Below are positions 1 to 7,606 of a stretch of 58,974 bases of DNA, in pieces. The notes under the pieces are model-generated. The model did not search any database, was not told where the DNA came from, and saw only the letters and a program-made list of their open reading frames with translations. Every line of letters starts with the position of its first letter. Within the stretch, counting starts at the first letter, position 1. Position numbers and translations under genes: made by a program. The DNA comes from Gemmatimonadota bacterium (lineage in GTDB: Bacteria; Gemmatimonadota; Gemmatimonadetes; Palauibacterales; Palauibacteraceae). The stretch is from positions 1-58,974 of the forward strand of contig JAJDWE010000064.1 of NCBI GenBank assembly GCA_022825725.1. The letters run 5' to 3'.

Positions 1-1
1 G

Positions 2-238
2 GGGGATGCGCGCCGGAACGCCGGCGTGGCGAACGCGATCCAGGGTTCGTCCACGGTCCCGACCGCGGACCACCTGTGGCAGGTCGACGAGGTCTGGAAC
101 GTGATGCCGGAGTTGCTGGACCGGCTCAACGCGCTCATCGAAACGCGCATGCCGGCGCTGAACGCCCAGCTGTACGCGGAAGGCGTGCGGCCCACCGCGG
201 GCGAACCGATCGCCCTGCCGGACCGGCCGGGCGGCTGA
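2..238 (+). CDS. C-terminal fragment of a large protein, possibly a sortilin/VPS10-type glycosyl hydrolase
   Basis: The reading frame is open from the left edge to a TGA, so only the last 78 or so residues are present and the gene begins outside the window. The tail reads as an amphipathic helix (VMPELLDRLNALIETRMPALNAQLY) followed by a Pro-rich end. From memory this resembles the C-terminal helix of the long exported VPS10/sortilin-like beta-propeller proteins common in Gemmatimonadota, which end in a similar LNALI-x-x-x-MPAL pattern. An internal ATG lies at 116-118, but there is no reason to start there. The reading frame is well supported; the family is a guess from one short motif. Confidence 0.55.
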   Translation, partial: GDARRNAGVANAIQGSSTVPTADHLWQVDEVWNVMPELLDRLNALIETRMPALNAQLYAEGVRPTAGEPIALPDRPGG

Positions 239-284
239 TGGGCGGCCGATGCACCGCACCGTTAGATTGCGGCCCATGCGACCC

Positions 285-1721
285 ATGACGAGACAGGGAA
301 TGAAACCGGGCCTCACGGGGCTGCCGGCGCCGCTGCTCGCCCTCGGGCTGGCGGTGGTCGCGGCGTCCGCCTCGGGCGGGCCCGTGCCGCCGGGACTCGG
401 CACGGTCCTCGCGCCGGCTGCGCCCGTCGCGCAGTCCGCGGCCACGGTCGTTCGGGTGCCGATCTCCGGCACGATCGAGCTCGGCGTGGCCCCGTTCGTG
501 GCTCGCGCGCTCTCGGAAGCGGCGGAGTCCGGGGCGCCCGCCGTGATCATCGAACTCGATACGCCCGGGGGCCGGGTCGACGCGGCGTGGAAGATCATCG
601 ACGACCTGCGCGACGCGGAGGTCCCGACCTACGCCTACGTGAACCGCCGCGCGCTCTCGGCGGGCGCGATGATCGCGCTCGCGACCGACCGGATCTACAT
701 GCGGCCGGGTTCCACGATCGGAGCCGCTACGCCGGTCACCGGCGAGGGCGAGAAGGCTCCGGAGAAGATGGTGAGCGCGATGCGCTCCGAGTTCCGGGCG
801 CTGGCCCAGGAACGGGGGCTCGACCCGCTCGTCGCGGAGGCGATGGTCGACGAGAGCATCGAGGTGCCGGGCGTGAGCGAGGCCGGCCGGCTGCTCACGC
901 TCACGACGGAGGAAGCCACGGAGGTCGGCGTCGCCGATGGCGAGGTGCGCGACCTCATCGAACTCCTCGAGGTCACGCGGCTCCCGGCTGCCCCGGTGCG
1001 GGAAATCCAGCCCAACTGGGCGGAGGCGATCGTCCGCTTCCTGACGAACCCGGCGGTCGCGCCGCTGCTGCTGAGCCTCGGCTTCCTCGGACTCATCGTG
1101 GAGGTGCGGACGCCGAGCTTCGGGGTGGCGGGCGCGGTGGGGCTCGCCTCGCTGGCCGCCTTTTTCGGGGCGCACCACCTCGTGCACCTCGCGGGCATCG
1201 AGGAGATCCTCCTGTTCGGCGCGGGGGCGGTGCTCATCGCGCTCGAAGTCCTCGTCATCCCCGGCTTCGGGATCGCGGGGATCCTGGGGACGGCGGCCGT
1301 GCTCGGGGCGACCGTCATGGGCATGGTCGGCCAGGTCCCGACCTTCGACCAGGTGTTCAACGCGGCGGGTCTGGTTTCTCTCTCCATCATCCTCGTGGGG
1401 GTCGCGACGTGGGCGCTCGTGCGGCATCTGCCGCGGAGCAACCGATTCTCCGGACTCTTCCTCCGCGACTCGACGAGCCGCGAGACGGGGTACCTCTCCG
1501 CGCCCCCGCGCGAGGATCTCGTCGGCCAACGCGGCGTCACGTCCACCGATCTGCGGCCCACGGGGGTCGCGATCGTCAATGATGAACGCATCCATGTCGT
1601 AACCGAGGGTCCCTGGCTCGAGGCCGGGACTCCCATACGCGTGCTCGAGGTCGCGAGCGGCCGGGTTCTCGTGCGCCGCGCCAAAGAGACGGCCGAATCC
1701 GAAAACAGGAACGAGGTCTGA
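285..1721 (+). CDS. nfeD: NfeD-like membrane-bound ClpP-class serine protease
   Basis: Long-form NfeD protein of about 478 residues. An N-terminal signal or anchor segment is followed by a ClpP-class protease domain ([19 protein letters not shown], then [15 protein letters not shown], where the Ser of SAGAM is the expected nucleophile and a downstream Lys in the GEGEKAPEK stretch the likely partner). Several hydrophobic helices lie at roughly residues 255-385, and a soluble OB-fold domain closes the protein ([25 protein letters not shown]). It is followed two bases later by a flotillin-like gene; nfeD-floA pairing is a known arrangement in membrane-domain quality control. Starts at 249, 276, 285 and 300 are all in frame; 285 or 300 give a normal signal peptide, and neither has a strong ribosome binding site. 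Confidence 0.88.
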   Translation: MTRQGMKPGLTGLPAPLLALGLAVVAASASGGPVPPGLGTVLAPAAPVAQSAATVVRVPISGTIELGVAPFVARALSEAAESGAPAVIIELDTPGGRVDAAWKIIDDLRDAEVPTYAYVNRRALSAGAMIALATDRIYMRPGSTIGAATPVTGEGEKAPEKMVSAMRSEFRALAQERGLDPLVAEAMVDESIEVPGVSEAGRLLTLTTEEATEVGVADGEVRDLIELLEVTRLPAAPVREIQPNWAEAIVRFLTNPAVAPLLLSLGFLGLIVEVRTPSFGVAGAVGLASLAAFFGAHHLVHLAGIEEILLFGAGAVLIALEVLVIPGFGIAGILGTAAVLGATVMGMVGQVPTFDQVFNAAGLVSLSIILVGVATWALVRHLPRSNRFSGLFLRDSTSRETGYLSAPPREDLVGQRGVTSTDLRPTGVAIVNDERIHVVTEGPWLEAGTPIRVLEVASGRVLVRRAKETAESENRNEV

Positions 1722-1723
1722 AT

Positions 1724-2710
1724 ATGCTGCAGGATCTTGCCGGAAGCGGGATCATCTTCCTCATCGCCGCCGCGCTCGGCCTTCTCATTCTCTCGTGGAT
1801 CGTGCCGATCCGACTCTGGGTCACGGCGATCGCGTCGGGAGTTCGCGTGGGCCTCGGCAGCCTCGTGGGGATGCGCCTGAGGAAAATCCCTCCGCCGCGG
1901 ATCGTCTACCCGCTCATCAGTTCCTACAAGGCTGGGCTTCCGCTCCATACGAACGAGCTGGAGTCGCACTTCCTCGCCGGCGGTGACGTGGAGCGGGTCG
2001 TGAATGCGCTCATCTCGGCGGACAAGGCACAGATCGAACTGCCGTTTCGGCAGGCCGCCGCGATCGACCTCGCGGGGCGGGATGTGCTCGACGCGGTGCA
2101 GGTTTCGGTGAACCCGCGGGTCATTCAGACGCCGAAGGTCGCCGCGATGGCGAAGGACGGGATCCAGCTCATCGCGACGGCGCGCGTGACGGTACGGGCG
2201 AACATCAACCGCCTCGTCGGCGGAGCGGGGGAGGAGACGATCCTGGCGCGCGTCGGCGAAGGGATCGTGTCGACGATCGGGTCGGCTTCGTCCCACAAGG
2301 CGGTGCTCGAGAACCCGGACAACATCTCCAAAACCGTGCTCGCGAAGGGGCTCGACTCCGGGACCGCGTTCGAGATCCTCTCCATCGATATCGCCGACGT
2401 CGACGTGGGCAAGAACATCGGCGCCGAGCTTCAGACCGACCAGGCGGAAGCGGACAAGCGGATCGCGCAGGCCAAGGCGGAGGAGCGCCGCGCCATGGCG
2501 GTCGCGTCCGAGCAGGAGAACCGGGCGCTCGTCGAGCAGATGCAGGCCGAGGTCGTGAAGGCGGAGGCGGAGGTTCCCCTCGCGATGGCCGAGGCGTTCC
2601 GCGAGGGCAACCTCGGGATCATGGATTATATGAAGTACCGCAACATTCAGAGCGACACTCAGATGCGCAGATCCATCGCGAAGCCGCCGGAGAGCGATAA
2701 GGACGGCTGA
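1724..2710 (+). CDS. floA: Flotillin-like protein FloA
   Basis: A 328-residue FloA/YqfA-type flotillin that scaffolds membrane microdomains. One N-terminal hydrophobic hairpin ([23 protein letters not shown]) precedes the family block [25 protein letters not shown] and an SPFH-like core with a Gly-rich patch ([34 protein letters not shown]). A Glu/Ala-rich coiled coil follows ([21 protein letters not shown]). GAGG sits just ahead of the ATG within the end of nfeD. The two-base gap to nfeD and the one-base TGATG overlap with the next gene indicate one transcript. Length and motifs match the family well. Confidence 0.93.
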   Translation: MLQDLAGSGIIFLIAAALGLLILSWIVPIRLWVTAIASGVRVGLGSLVGMRLRKIPPPRIVYPLISSYKAGLPLHTNELESHFLAGGDVERVVNALISADKAQIELPFRQAAAIDLAGRDVLDAVQVSVNPRVIQTPKVAAMAKDGIQLIATARVTVRANINRLVGGAGEETILARVGEGIVSTIGSASSHKAVLENPDNISKTVLAKGLDSGTAFEILSIDIADVDVGKNIGAELQTDQAEADKRIAQAKAEERRAMAVASEQENRALVEQMQAEVVKAEAEVPLAMAEAFREGNLGIMDYMKYRNIQSDTQMRRSIAKPPESDKDG

Positions 2711-3351
2711 TGCCCGATCTCGAAGGGGCACTGCCCCTCATCCTGCTGATGATCTTCCTCTGGGTGCGCAGCATCGGCGCCGCGATGAAGAAGAACCGGC
2801 AGCGGCAGGAACAGGCGCTGGGGGAGGGGTCGGAAGCGCCGATGAACGGCGAGGACGGACCCGTGGAGCTGCCCGGGCTGCCGAACCTGCCGCCGGATGC
2901 GGGGGTCGCGACGACCGCACCGGCGAAGCGCCCGGGCCTGCGCGAACAACTGCGCGACATGGGCCGCCAGCTCGAGCAGCAGATGCAGCAGGCCGCGGAG
3001 CAAGGCCGGCCGGGCAGCATGGTCGGGCACGTGGACCCGGAGGAGGCCCCGGAGCCTCCTCCGTTCATCCGGCCTGCACCTTCACGCCGATCCCAGGGCA
3101 CGACCGCACCGCTTCCGGCGCACTCCGTCCGCTCGAGCCCGCCGCGCGAGCCACCCCGGCCCGCGGTGGCTCGTCCACTCGGTGAACCGCGTCCGCCCGG
3201 CGCGGCGAGTCGGCGTGCCTTCGCAGCGGGGGACGGCCCGCTCGAACGTCTCGAGCGCTACCCCTCGCTCGCTCGCGCCGTGATCCTCTCCGAAATCCTG
3301 GGGACCCCGCCGGGGCTGTCCGACCGGGAGGGACCGACGTCGCGGGACTGA
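2710..3351 (+). CDS. Uncharacterised single-pass membrane protein, third gene of the nfeD-floA operon
   Basis: 213 residues, family not recognised. A short N-terminal hydrophobic segment (GALPLILLMIFLWVRSIGAAM) is followed by a charged, low-complexity cytoplasmic tail: a Gln/Glu/Arg helix (residues 75-98, REQLRDMGRQLEQQMQQAAEQ) and a Pro/Arg-rich stretch. The last 30 residues (LERLERYPSLARAVILSEILGTPPGL) look like a conserved peptide, similar to tails of small proteins in related genomes that end in a PKGL-type motif. The ATG shares its A with the floA stop, implying translational coupling. A role as a partner of NfeD/FloA is inferred from position only. Confidence 0.7.
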   Translation: MPDLEGALPLILLMIFLWVRSIGAAMKKNRQRQEQALGEGSEAPMNGEDGPVELPGLPNLPPDAGVATTAPAKRPGLREQLRDMGRQLEQQMQQAAEQGRPGSMVGHVDPEEAPEPPPFIRPAPSRRSQGTTAPLPAHSVRSSPPREPPRPAVARPLGEPRPPGAASRRAFAAGDGPLERLERYPSLARAVILSEILGTPPGLSDREGPTSRD

Positions 3352-3354
3352 CGC

Positions 3355-3374
3355 GCCCGGCCCCGCAGCCGGGC
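3355..3374. terminator. Inverted repeat between convergent genes
   Basis: Seven-base perfect stem GCCCGGC / GCCGGGC around a six-base loop, lying in the 45-base gap between the stops of two converging genes. There is no T-tract, so this is a structural guess at a bidirectional terminator. Confidence 0.45.
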
Positions 3375-3396
3375 CCGCCAGGGATTGGCTCGGTTC

Positions 3397-4161
3397 TTAC
3401 CTGCTGTGCAGGGCGAAGCCGGCTCCCTGCGGGTCGAGGCCCATAAGGATAAACTCGCCGCCGGGGACCTCCATCGGCCCCACGACGACCGATCCGCCCA
3501 GTTCCTTCACGACCTCCGCCGAAGCGTGCACGTCGGCCACGAGGATGTAGAGCGACCAGCACGGCGGCGGCATGTCGTCGCTCCGCGTCATCATGCCGCC
3601 CAGCTCCTTGCCGTCGCGCCCGTACATCTGGTAGATGCCGGCCTCGCCCATGTCCATCTGCGTCGTCTTCTCCCAGCCGAACAGGTCGGAGTAGAACGAC
3701 CACGCCGCCTCGAGGTCTCCCGCGATCAACTCGTGCCAGGAGAACTCTCCGAGGGCGGGCGGCCCGTCGTGCCCGGGCGTGTCTTCGGAAGGCTGGTACG
3801 CCGTGAACACCGCCCCGCCGGGGTCTCGGAGGACCGAGAGTTGGCCGACTTCGGGGATCTCCATGCGGTGGATCACGCTGCCTCCCAGCTGTTCCGCCCG
3901 CGCCGTCGTCGCGTCCACGTCGGGCGTCGACAGGTAGGGCATCCAGTGGGCCGGGGCTCCGTCGGCGAGAGCGTCGTCCGGCAGCTGCATCACGCCGCCG
4001 ATGGGGGTGCCGTCGTTGTTCCAGGTGATGTACGGCGGATTTTCGCCCTGCCATGTCCCGGTCTCCCAGCCGACGACCTGCCGGTAGAAGTCCTGCGCGC
4101 CTTCGAGGTCCGTGGTGAGAAGCTCGTACCAGCAGAAGCGGCCGAGCGGCGTTTCAGACAT
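3397..4161 (-). CDS. VOC family protein with two glyoxalase-like domains
   Basis: 254 residues from an ATG preceded by AGGAGG; the longer upstream frame has no such site. Two tandem vicinal-oxygen-chelate modules are visible: residues about 1-120 (LGRFCWYELLTTDLEGAQDFYRQV) and about 125-254 (LGEFSWHELIAGDLEAAWSFYSDL), each beginning with the same G-x-F-x-W-x-E-L-x-T/A-x-D pattern. Proteins of this layout are the CFP30B / 27 kDa antigen type. A Glu-containing metal site is possible but the substrate cannot be read. It is transcribed on its own, convergent with the floA operon. Confidence 0.9.
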   Translation of the reverse strand: MSETPLGRFCWYELLTTDLEGAQDFYRQVVGWETGTWQGENPPYITWNNDGTPIGGVMQLPDDALADGAPAHWMPYLSTPDVDATTARAEQLGGSVIHRMEIPEVGQLSVLRDPGGAVFTAYQPSEDTPGHDGPPALGEFSWHELIAGDLEAAWSFYSDLFGWEKTTQMDMGEAGIYQMYGRDGKELGGMMTRSDDMPPPCWSLYILVADVHASAEVVKELGGSVVVGPMEVPGGEFILMGLDPQGAGFALHSR

Positions 4162-4306
4162 CGCCTGCCTCCTGAGGGGTGTCGGGTGAGACTGCGGCCG
4201 GGTCGTACCCGGCGGGGAAGAGATGCCGGCCCGTACGGCGGAATCCCGACGGCGGTTTCGCGAACGCCGGCATGGACGCCGCATGGGGGCGGGGGTCGGT
4301 CAGCGG

Positions 4307-4609
4307 TCAGTCGTCCTCGGCAAGGTCATCGATGAAGGGCGATTTCTTCTTATGCGGCTCGTGGACGTCCCCGAAGGGCGAGGCGCCCGGAGTCCCGCGA
4401 CCCTTCGCTTCCGGCGTTGCGTTGCCGAGTATCGACTGGAGTTCCTGCTCGCTGAGTTCGAACGGGTCGTCCCCGGCGTAGAGCGGGGGGCGGACGCGTC
4501 GCGGCGCACCCGGGTTGCCCGGCAGCGGCTCGAACCGCCATTCGGACCGCGAGGCCACGCGTACCTCCCAGCGACTTCCCCGTCGGTCGGAGAACTTTCG
4601 ATGGCTCAA
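4307..4609 (-). CDS. Small hypothetical protein coupled to SURF1
   Basis: 100 residues starting at TTG. The TTG overlaps the SURF1 stop as TTGA and is preceded by AAGGAAG, which supports coupled translation from a non-ATG start. The product has a basic N-terminal half (SHRKFSDRRGSRWEVRVASRSEWRFEPLP, a short beta-like patch), a middle segment DDPFELSEQELQSILG that looks helical, and an acidic end (DDLAEDD). No signal peptide or membrane helix. The family is not recognised. Confidence 0.65.
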   Translation of the reverse strand: MSHRKFSDRRGSRWEVRVASRSEWRFEPLPGNPGAPRRVRPPLYAGDDPFELSEQELQSILGNATPEAKGRGTPGASPFGDVHEPHKKKSPFIDDLAEDD

Positions 4610-5373
4610 CGTCGCTTCCTTTCGGATGAAGAACGGAGCAGAATCGCCGTTCCGCCAAGGCCAATGACCGCGAACGCGAACCACTGGATCGCGTAGGACA
4701 GGTGTGGGCCGGCGTCGGTCTCGAGCGCGCGGGCGGGACGCAAGACGCCGCCCTCGGGAGGATCGTTTGCACGCAGGACATGGGGAGTGGGCTTGAGGGC
4801 AGTCTGTTCGCGGATCAGGTCCAGGTCGAGCCCCGCGATGACGAGGTGGCGCGCGCCGGAGATCTCGGTCCGGAGCGGTTGTCCGCCGCGTCCGTCGCGC
4901 GACGACACCAGGACGCCTTCGACTTCCGTGAGGGTTCGGGCTTCTCCTGTGGGGGCGGCGGCGTCCGGGGAATTCGGCCACCCGGACGCGAGGTCGGGGC
5001 GGAGGCCGTCGGGCGCGGGCAGCCAGCCGCGGAGGACCATCACGATCTGCCCGGCGTCGCCGCCGACCAGGAAGGGGGTCAGCACCTCCGCGCCGGCCCG
5101 TCCGTCCAGGGTGCGGCTCCGGAGGATGACCTCGCCCGCCCGGTCCCATTGGCCGGCGAGCCGCGCGCGGCGGCCGATGAGGCCAACGGTGTCGGACGGC
5201 ACATCGCCGGGGTCGCGCCATTCGAGCCGCGGGGCGTCGGCGCGCTCGGCGCGCGCGCGCACCCCGGCGCTCCGCTCGCCGTGCCGGTCGAGCTGCCAGA
5301 ATCCGAGGCGGACGAAGAGCGCCCCCAGGGCGAGGGCTACGGCGCACAACAGGATCTTACGGTTGAAGGTCAC
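4606..5373 (-). CDS. SURF1 family cytochrome c oxidase assembly protein
   Basis: 255 residues from GTG. SURF1/Shy1 proteins assist haem a insertion into cytochrome oxidase. Diagnostic features are the N-terminal membrane helix ending in the family signature LGFWQLDRHGER, a central periplasmic beta-domain (VILRSRTLDGRAGAEVLTPFL, GWLPAPDGL), and the C-terminal helix with HLSYAIQWFAFAVIGLGG, the family's second signature. The GTG places the first helix at the very N-terminus as in homologues; the in-frame ATG at 5478 would add an odd Arg-rich leader. No cytochrome oxidase subunits lie nearby, so the gene is detached from its usual partners. Confidence 0.9.
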   Translation of the reverse strand: MTFNRKILLCAVALALGALFVRLGFWQLDRHGERSAGVRARAERADAPRLEWRDPGDVPSDTVGLIGRRARLAGQWDRAGEVILRSRTLDGRAGAEVLTPFLVGGDAGQIVMVLRGWLPAPDGLRPDLASGWPNSPDAAAPTGEARTLTEVEGVLVSSRDGRGGQPLRTEISGARHLVIAGLDLDLIREQTALKPTPHVLRANDPPEGGVLRPARALETDAGPHLSYAIQWFAFAVIGLGGTAILLRSSSERKRR

Positions 5374-5531
5374 GGCACGCCCCGGGTCGGTACCGCCGCG
5401 GCGGAGCCTTCCGCCACGGTCCAGAGGGTGGTGATTCGTCTGGCAAACGAGTTTATCCGATCGAGGCCGCAGCCGCATGCGCGTTCGAGGCCGCCTTGCC
5501 GCGCCTCCGCCGATGCGCCGATCTTCCCGCG

Positions 5532-7121
5532 ATGATCTTCCAGAGTCCCCATCCCCCGATCACCGTTCCGGAGCAGTCGTTCTCCGACTATCTCCTGGGT
5601 TCCCTCGGGGATCGCCGCGACAGGCCGGCGTTCATCGAAGGACCGAGCAGCCGGGTGGTGACGTACGGGCAACTCCGGGATCAGGCACTCGCCGCGGCGC
5701 GGGGCCTCGCGGGCCGCGGACTGGGGCGCGGAGGCGTCGTGGCAATCTGCAGCCCGAACCTGCCCGAGTACGCGACGGCGTTCATCGCGACCGGCATGGC
5801 CGGCGGCTGCAGCACGACGCTGAACCCTCTCAGCACCGACGACGAACTCGTCTCCCAACTGAAGGATTCCGGCGCCCGCTGGTTGATCACGGTCCCGCCG
5901 CTCCTCGACCGGGCTCAAGCGGTCGCGGCACGAACGGGGATCGAAGAGGTCTTCGTGTTCGGAGAGGCCGAGGGCGCCACAGCCTTCGCCGACCTCATCG
6001 CGGACGGGATGAAGGACGGGATGAGAGCGGACGCGGAGCCAGCGGGCATCGGCGATCCCGCCGAGGATCTCCTCACGCTCCCGTATTCGAGCGGCACGAC
6101 GGGCGTGTCGAAGGGCGTGATGCTCACGCACAGGAACCTCGTCGCGAACATCGAACAGTTCAGCGCCGTCGGCCTCGTGGACGCCGATGACGTCGTGCTC
6201 GCCGTCCTCCCCTTCTTCCACATCTACGGGATGGTTGTGGTCATGAGCGGCGCCCTGAGGGCGGGCGCGACGGTCGTCACCATGCCCCGCTTCGATCTGG
6301 AGGAGTTCCTGGGCGCGATTCAGCGATATCGGGCCACGAGCCTCTACCTCGTTCCCCCGATCGTCCTCGGCCTCGCAAAGCACCCCGCGGTCGACGGCTA
6401 CGACCTCTCGTCCGTGAACTGGATCATGTCCGGGGCGGCTCCGCTGGGAGAGGAAATCGCCCTCGCCTGCCAGGAGCGGATCGGGTGCCGGGTATTCCAG
6501 GGCTACGGCCTCACCGAGGCGAGTCCCGTCACCCACGTCTGCTTCGGGGAGAACGTCGACGTGGACAAGATCGCGACGATCGGGCCGACGATCCCGAGCA
6601 CCGAGATGATGATCGTCGATCTCGAGTCCGGGGAGGCGCTGGGACCCGGCGGGGAAGGGGAGGTGTGGGTCCGTGGTCCGCAGGTGATGAAGGGATATCT
6701 CGGGAACCCCGAGGCGACGGCGGCCACGGTCGATGCCGAGGGCTGGCTCCACACGGGGGATGTGGGACGCGCGGACGAAGACGGATATGTGACGATCGTC
6801 GACCGCGCCAAGGAACTCATCAAGTACAAGGGTTACCAGGTGGCCCCCGCCGAACTCGAGGACCTTCTCCTCGCCCATCCGGCCGTGGCCGATGTCGCCG
6901 TCATTCCGGTGGCGGATGAGGAGGCCGGCGAGATCCCGAAGGCGTGCGTTGTGAGGGCGGGAGACGTGAGCGGCGAGGAAATCATGAGGTACGTGGCGGA
7001 GCGCGTGGCCCCGCAGAAGAAGATCCGTGCCGTGGAGTTCCTCGAGGAGATCCCGAAGTCGGCATCGGGCAAGATCCTCCGGCGGTTCCTGGTGGCGCGC
7101 GAGCGGGCCGCGGCGTCGTGA
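5532..7121 (+). CDS. AMP-forming acyl-CoA synthetase, 4-coumarate-CoA ligase-like
   Basis: 529 residues of the ANL superfamily: activates a carboxylic acid with ATP and transfers it to CoA. Motifs in order: the P-loop LPYSSGTTGVSKGVMLTHRNL (about residue 184), YGLTEAS (about 324), the hinge region GWLHTGDVGRADEDGYVTIVDRAKELIKYKGYQV (about 404-437), and the C-terminal catalytic Lys in PKSASGKILRR (about 512). The motif layout is closest to 4-coumarate/medium-chain ligases, but substrate cannot be assigned. The stop overlaps the next start as GTGA, and a thioesterase and an amidase follow, suggesting one transcript that handles acyl or aryl acids. Confidence 0.93.
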   Translation: MIFQSPHPPITVPEQSFSDYLLGSLGDRRDRPAFIEGPSSRVVTYGQLRDQALAAARGLAGRGLGRGGVVAICSPNLPEYATAFIATGMAGGCSTTLNPLSTDDELVSQLKDSGARWLITVPPLLDRAQAVAARTGIEEVFVFGEAEGATAFADLIADGMKDGMRADAEPAGIGDPAEDLLTLPYSSGTTGVSKGVMLTHRNLVANIEQFSAVGLVDADDVVLAVLPFFHIYGMVVVMSGALRAGATVVTMPRFDLEEFLGAIQRYRATSLYLVPPIVLGLAKHPAVDGYDLSSVNWIMSGAAPLGEEIALACQERIGCRVFQGYGLTEASPVTHVCFGENVDVDKIATIGPTIPSTEMMIVDLESGEALGPGGEGEVWVRGPQVMKGYLGNPEATAATVDAEGWLHTGDVGRADEDGYVTIVDRAKELIKYKGYQVAPAELEDLLLAHPAVADVAVIPVADEEAGEIPKACVVRAGDVSGEEIMRYVAERVAPQKKIRAVEFLEEIPKSASGKILRRFLVARERAAAS

Positions 7122-7606
7122 GCGAGTCGCTGCAGGAGAGGTACGCGCCCGAGTCGATCTGTTTCGGGTGCGGTCCGGCGAACCCGGAAGGGCTCCGGCT
7201 GTGCAGCTTCCCGGCGGCGGACGGTGCCGACGACCCGGACGGCAGCTACCAGGTGGTGGCGGAATGGACGCCGGGGCCGAATCACCGGTCGTTCCCGGGA
7301 ATCCTCAACGGAGGGATCATCGGGACGCTGCTCGACTGCCAGTGCAACTGGTGTGCCGCGCACTACTTCATGCGTACGCGCGGACTGGACCATCCGCCCG
7401 TCACCGTGACCGCCGAATACACGGTCCGGCTCCGGAAGCCGACACCCTCGGACGCGCCGTTGCAACTCCGGGCGCGGATCGCCGAGGCCGGTGAGCGGAA
7501 GGTCGTTGTCGAAGCCGAACTGCTTTCCGGAGGGGAGCGCACGGCCACCTGCTCGGGGACGTTCGTCGCCATCGGAGAAAGGCACCTGGCGCATGGAACC
7601 CGCTAG
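7118..7606 (+). CDS. PaaI-type hotdog-fold thioesterase
   Basis: 162 residues from GTG overlapping the ligase stop. The sequence runs CFGCGPANPEGLRL, then NHRSFPGILNGGIIGTLLDCQCNWCA (the hotdog helix with the GG-x-x-x-TLLD signature) and a beta-rich C-terminal half (PPVTVTAEYTVRLRKPTP, ERKVVVEAELLSGGERTATCSGTFVAI). This is the pattern of 4HBT/PaaI acyl-CoA thioesterases that release acids from CoA. Coupling to an acyl-CoA ligase suggests proofreading or salvage of CoA. Its last 14 bases overlap the next gene. Confidence 0.88.
   Translation: MSESLQERYAPESICFGCGPANPEGLRLCSFPAADGADDPDGSYQVVAEWTPGPNHRSFPGILNGGIIGTLLDCQCNWCAAHYFMRTRGLDHPPVTVTAEYTVRLRKPTPSDAPLQLRARIAEAGERKVVVEAELLSGGERTATCSGTFVAIGERHLAHGTR

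Noticed and set aside
695-2731. 678-codon minus-strand open frame over nfeD-floA
   Set aside because: Antisense shadow of two conserved genes; no ribosome binding site or domain.
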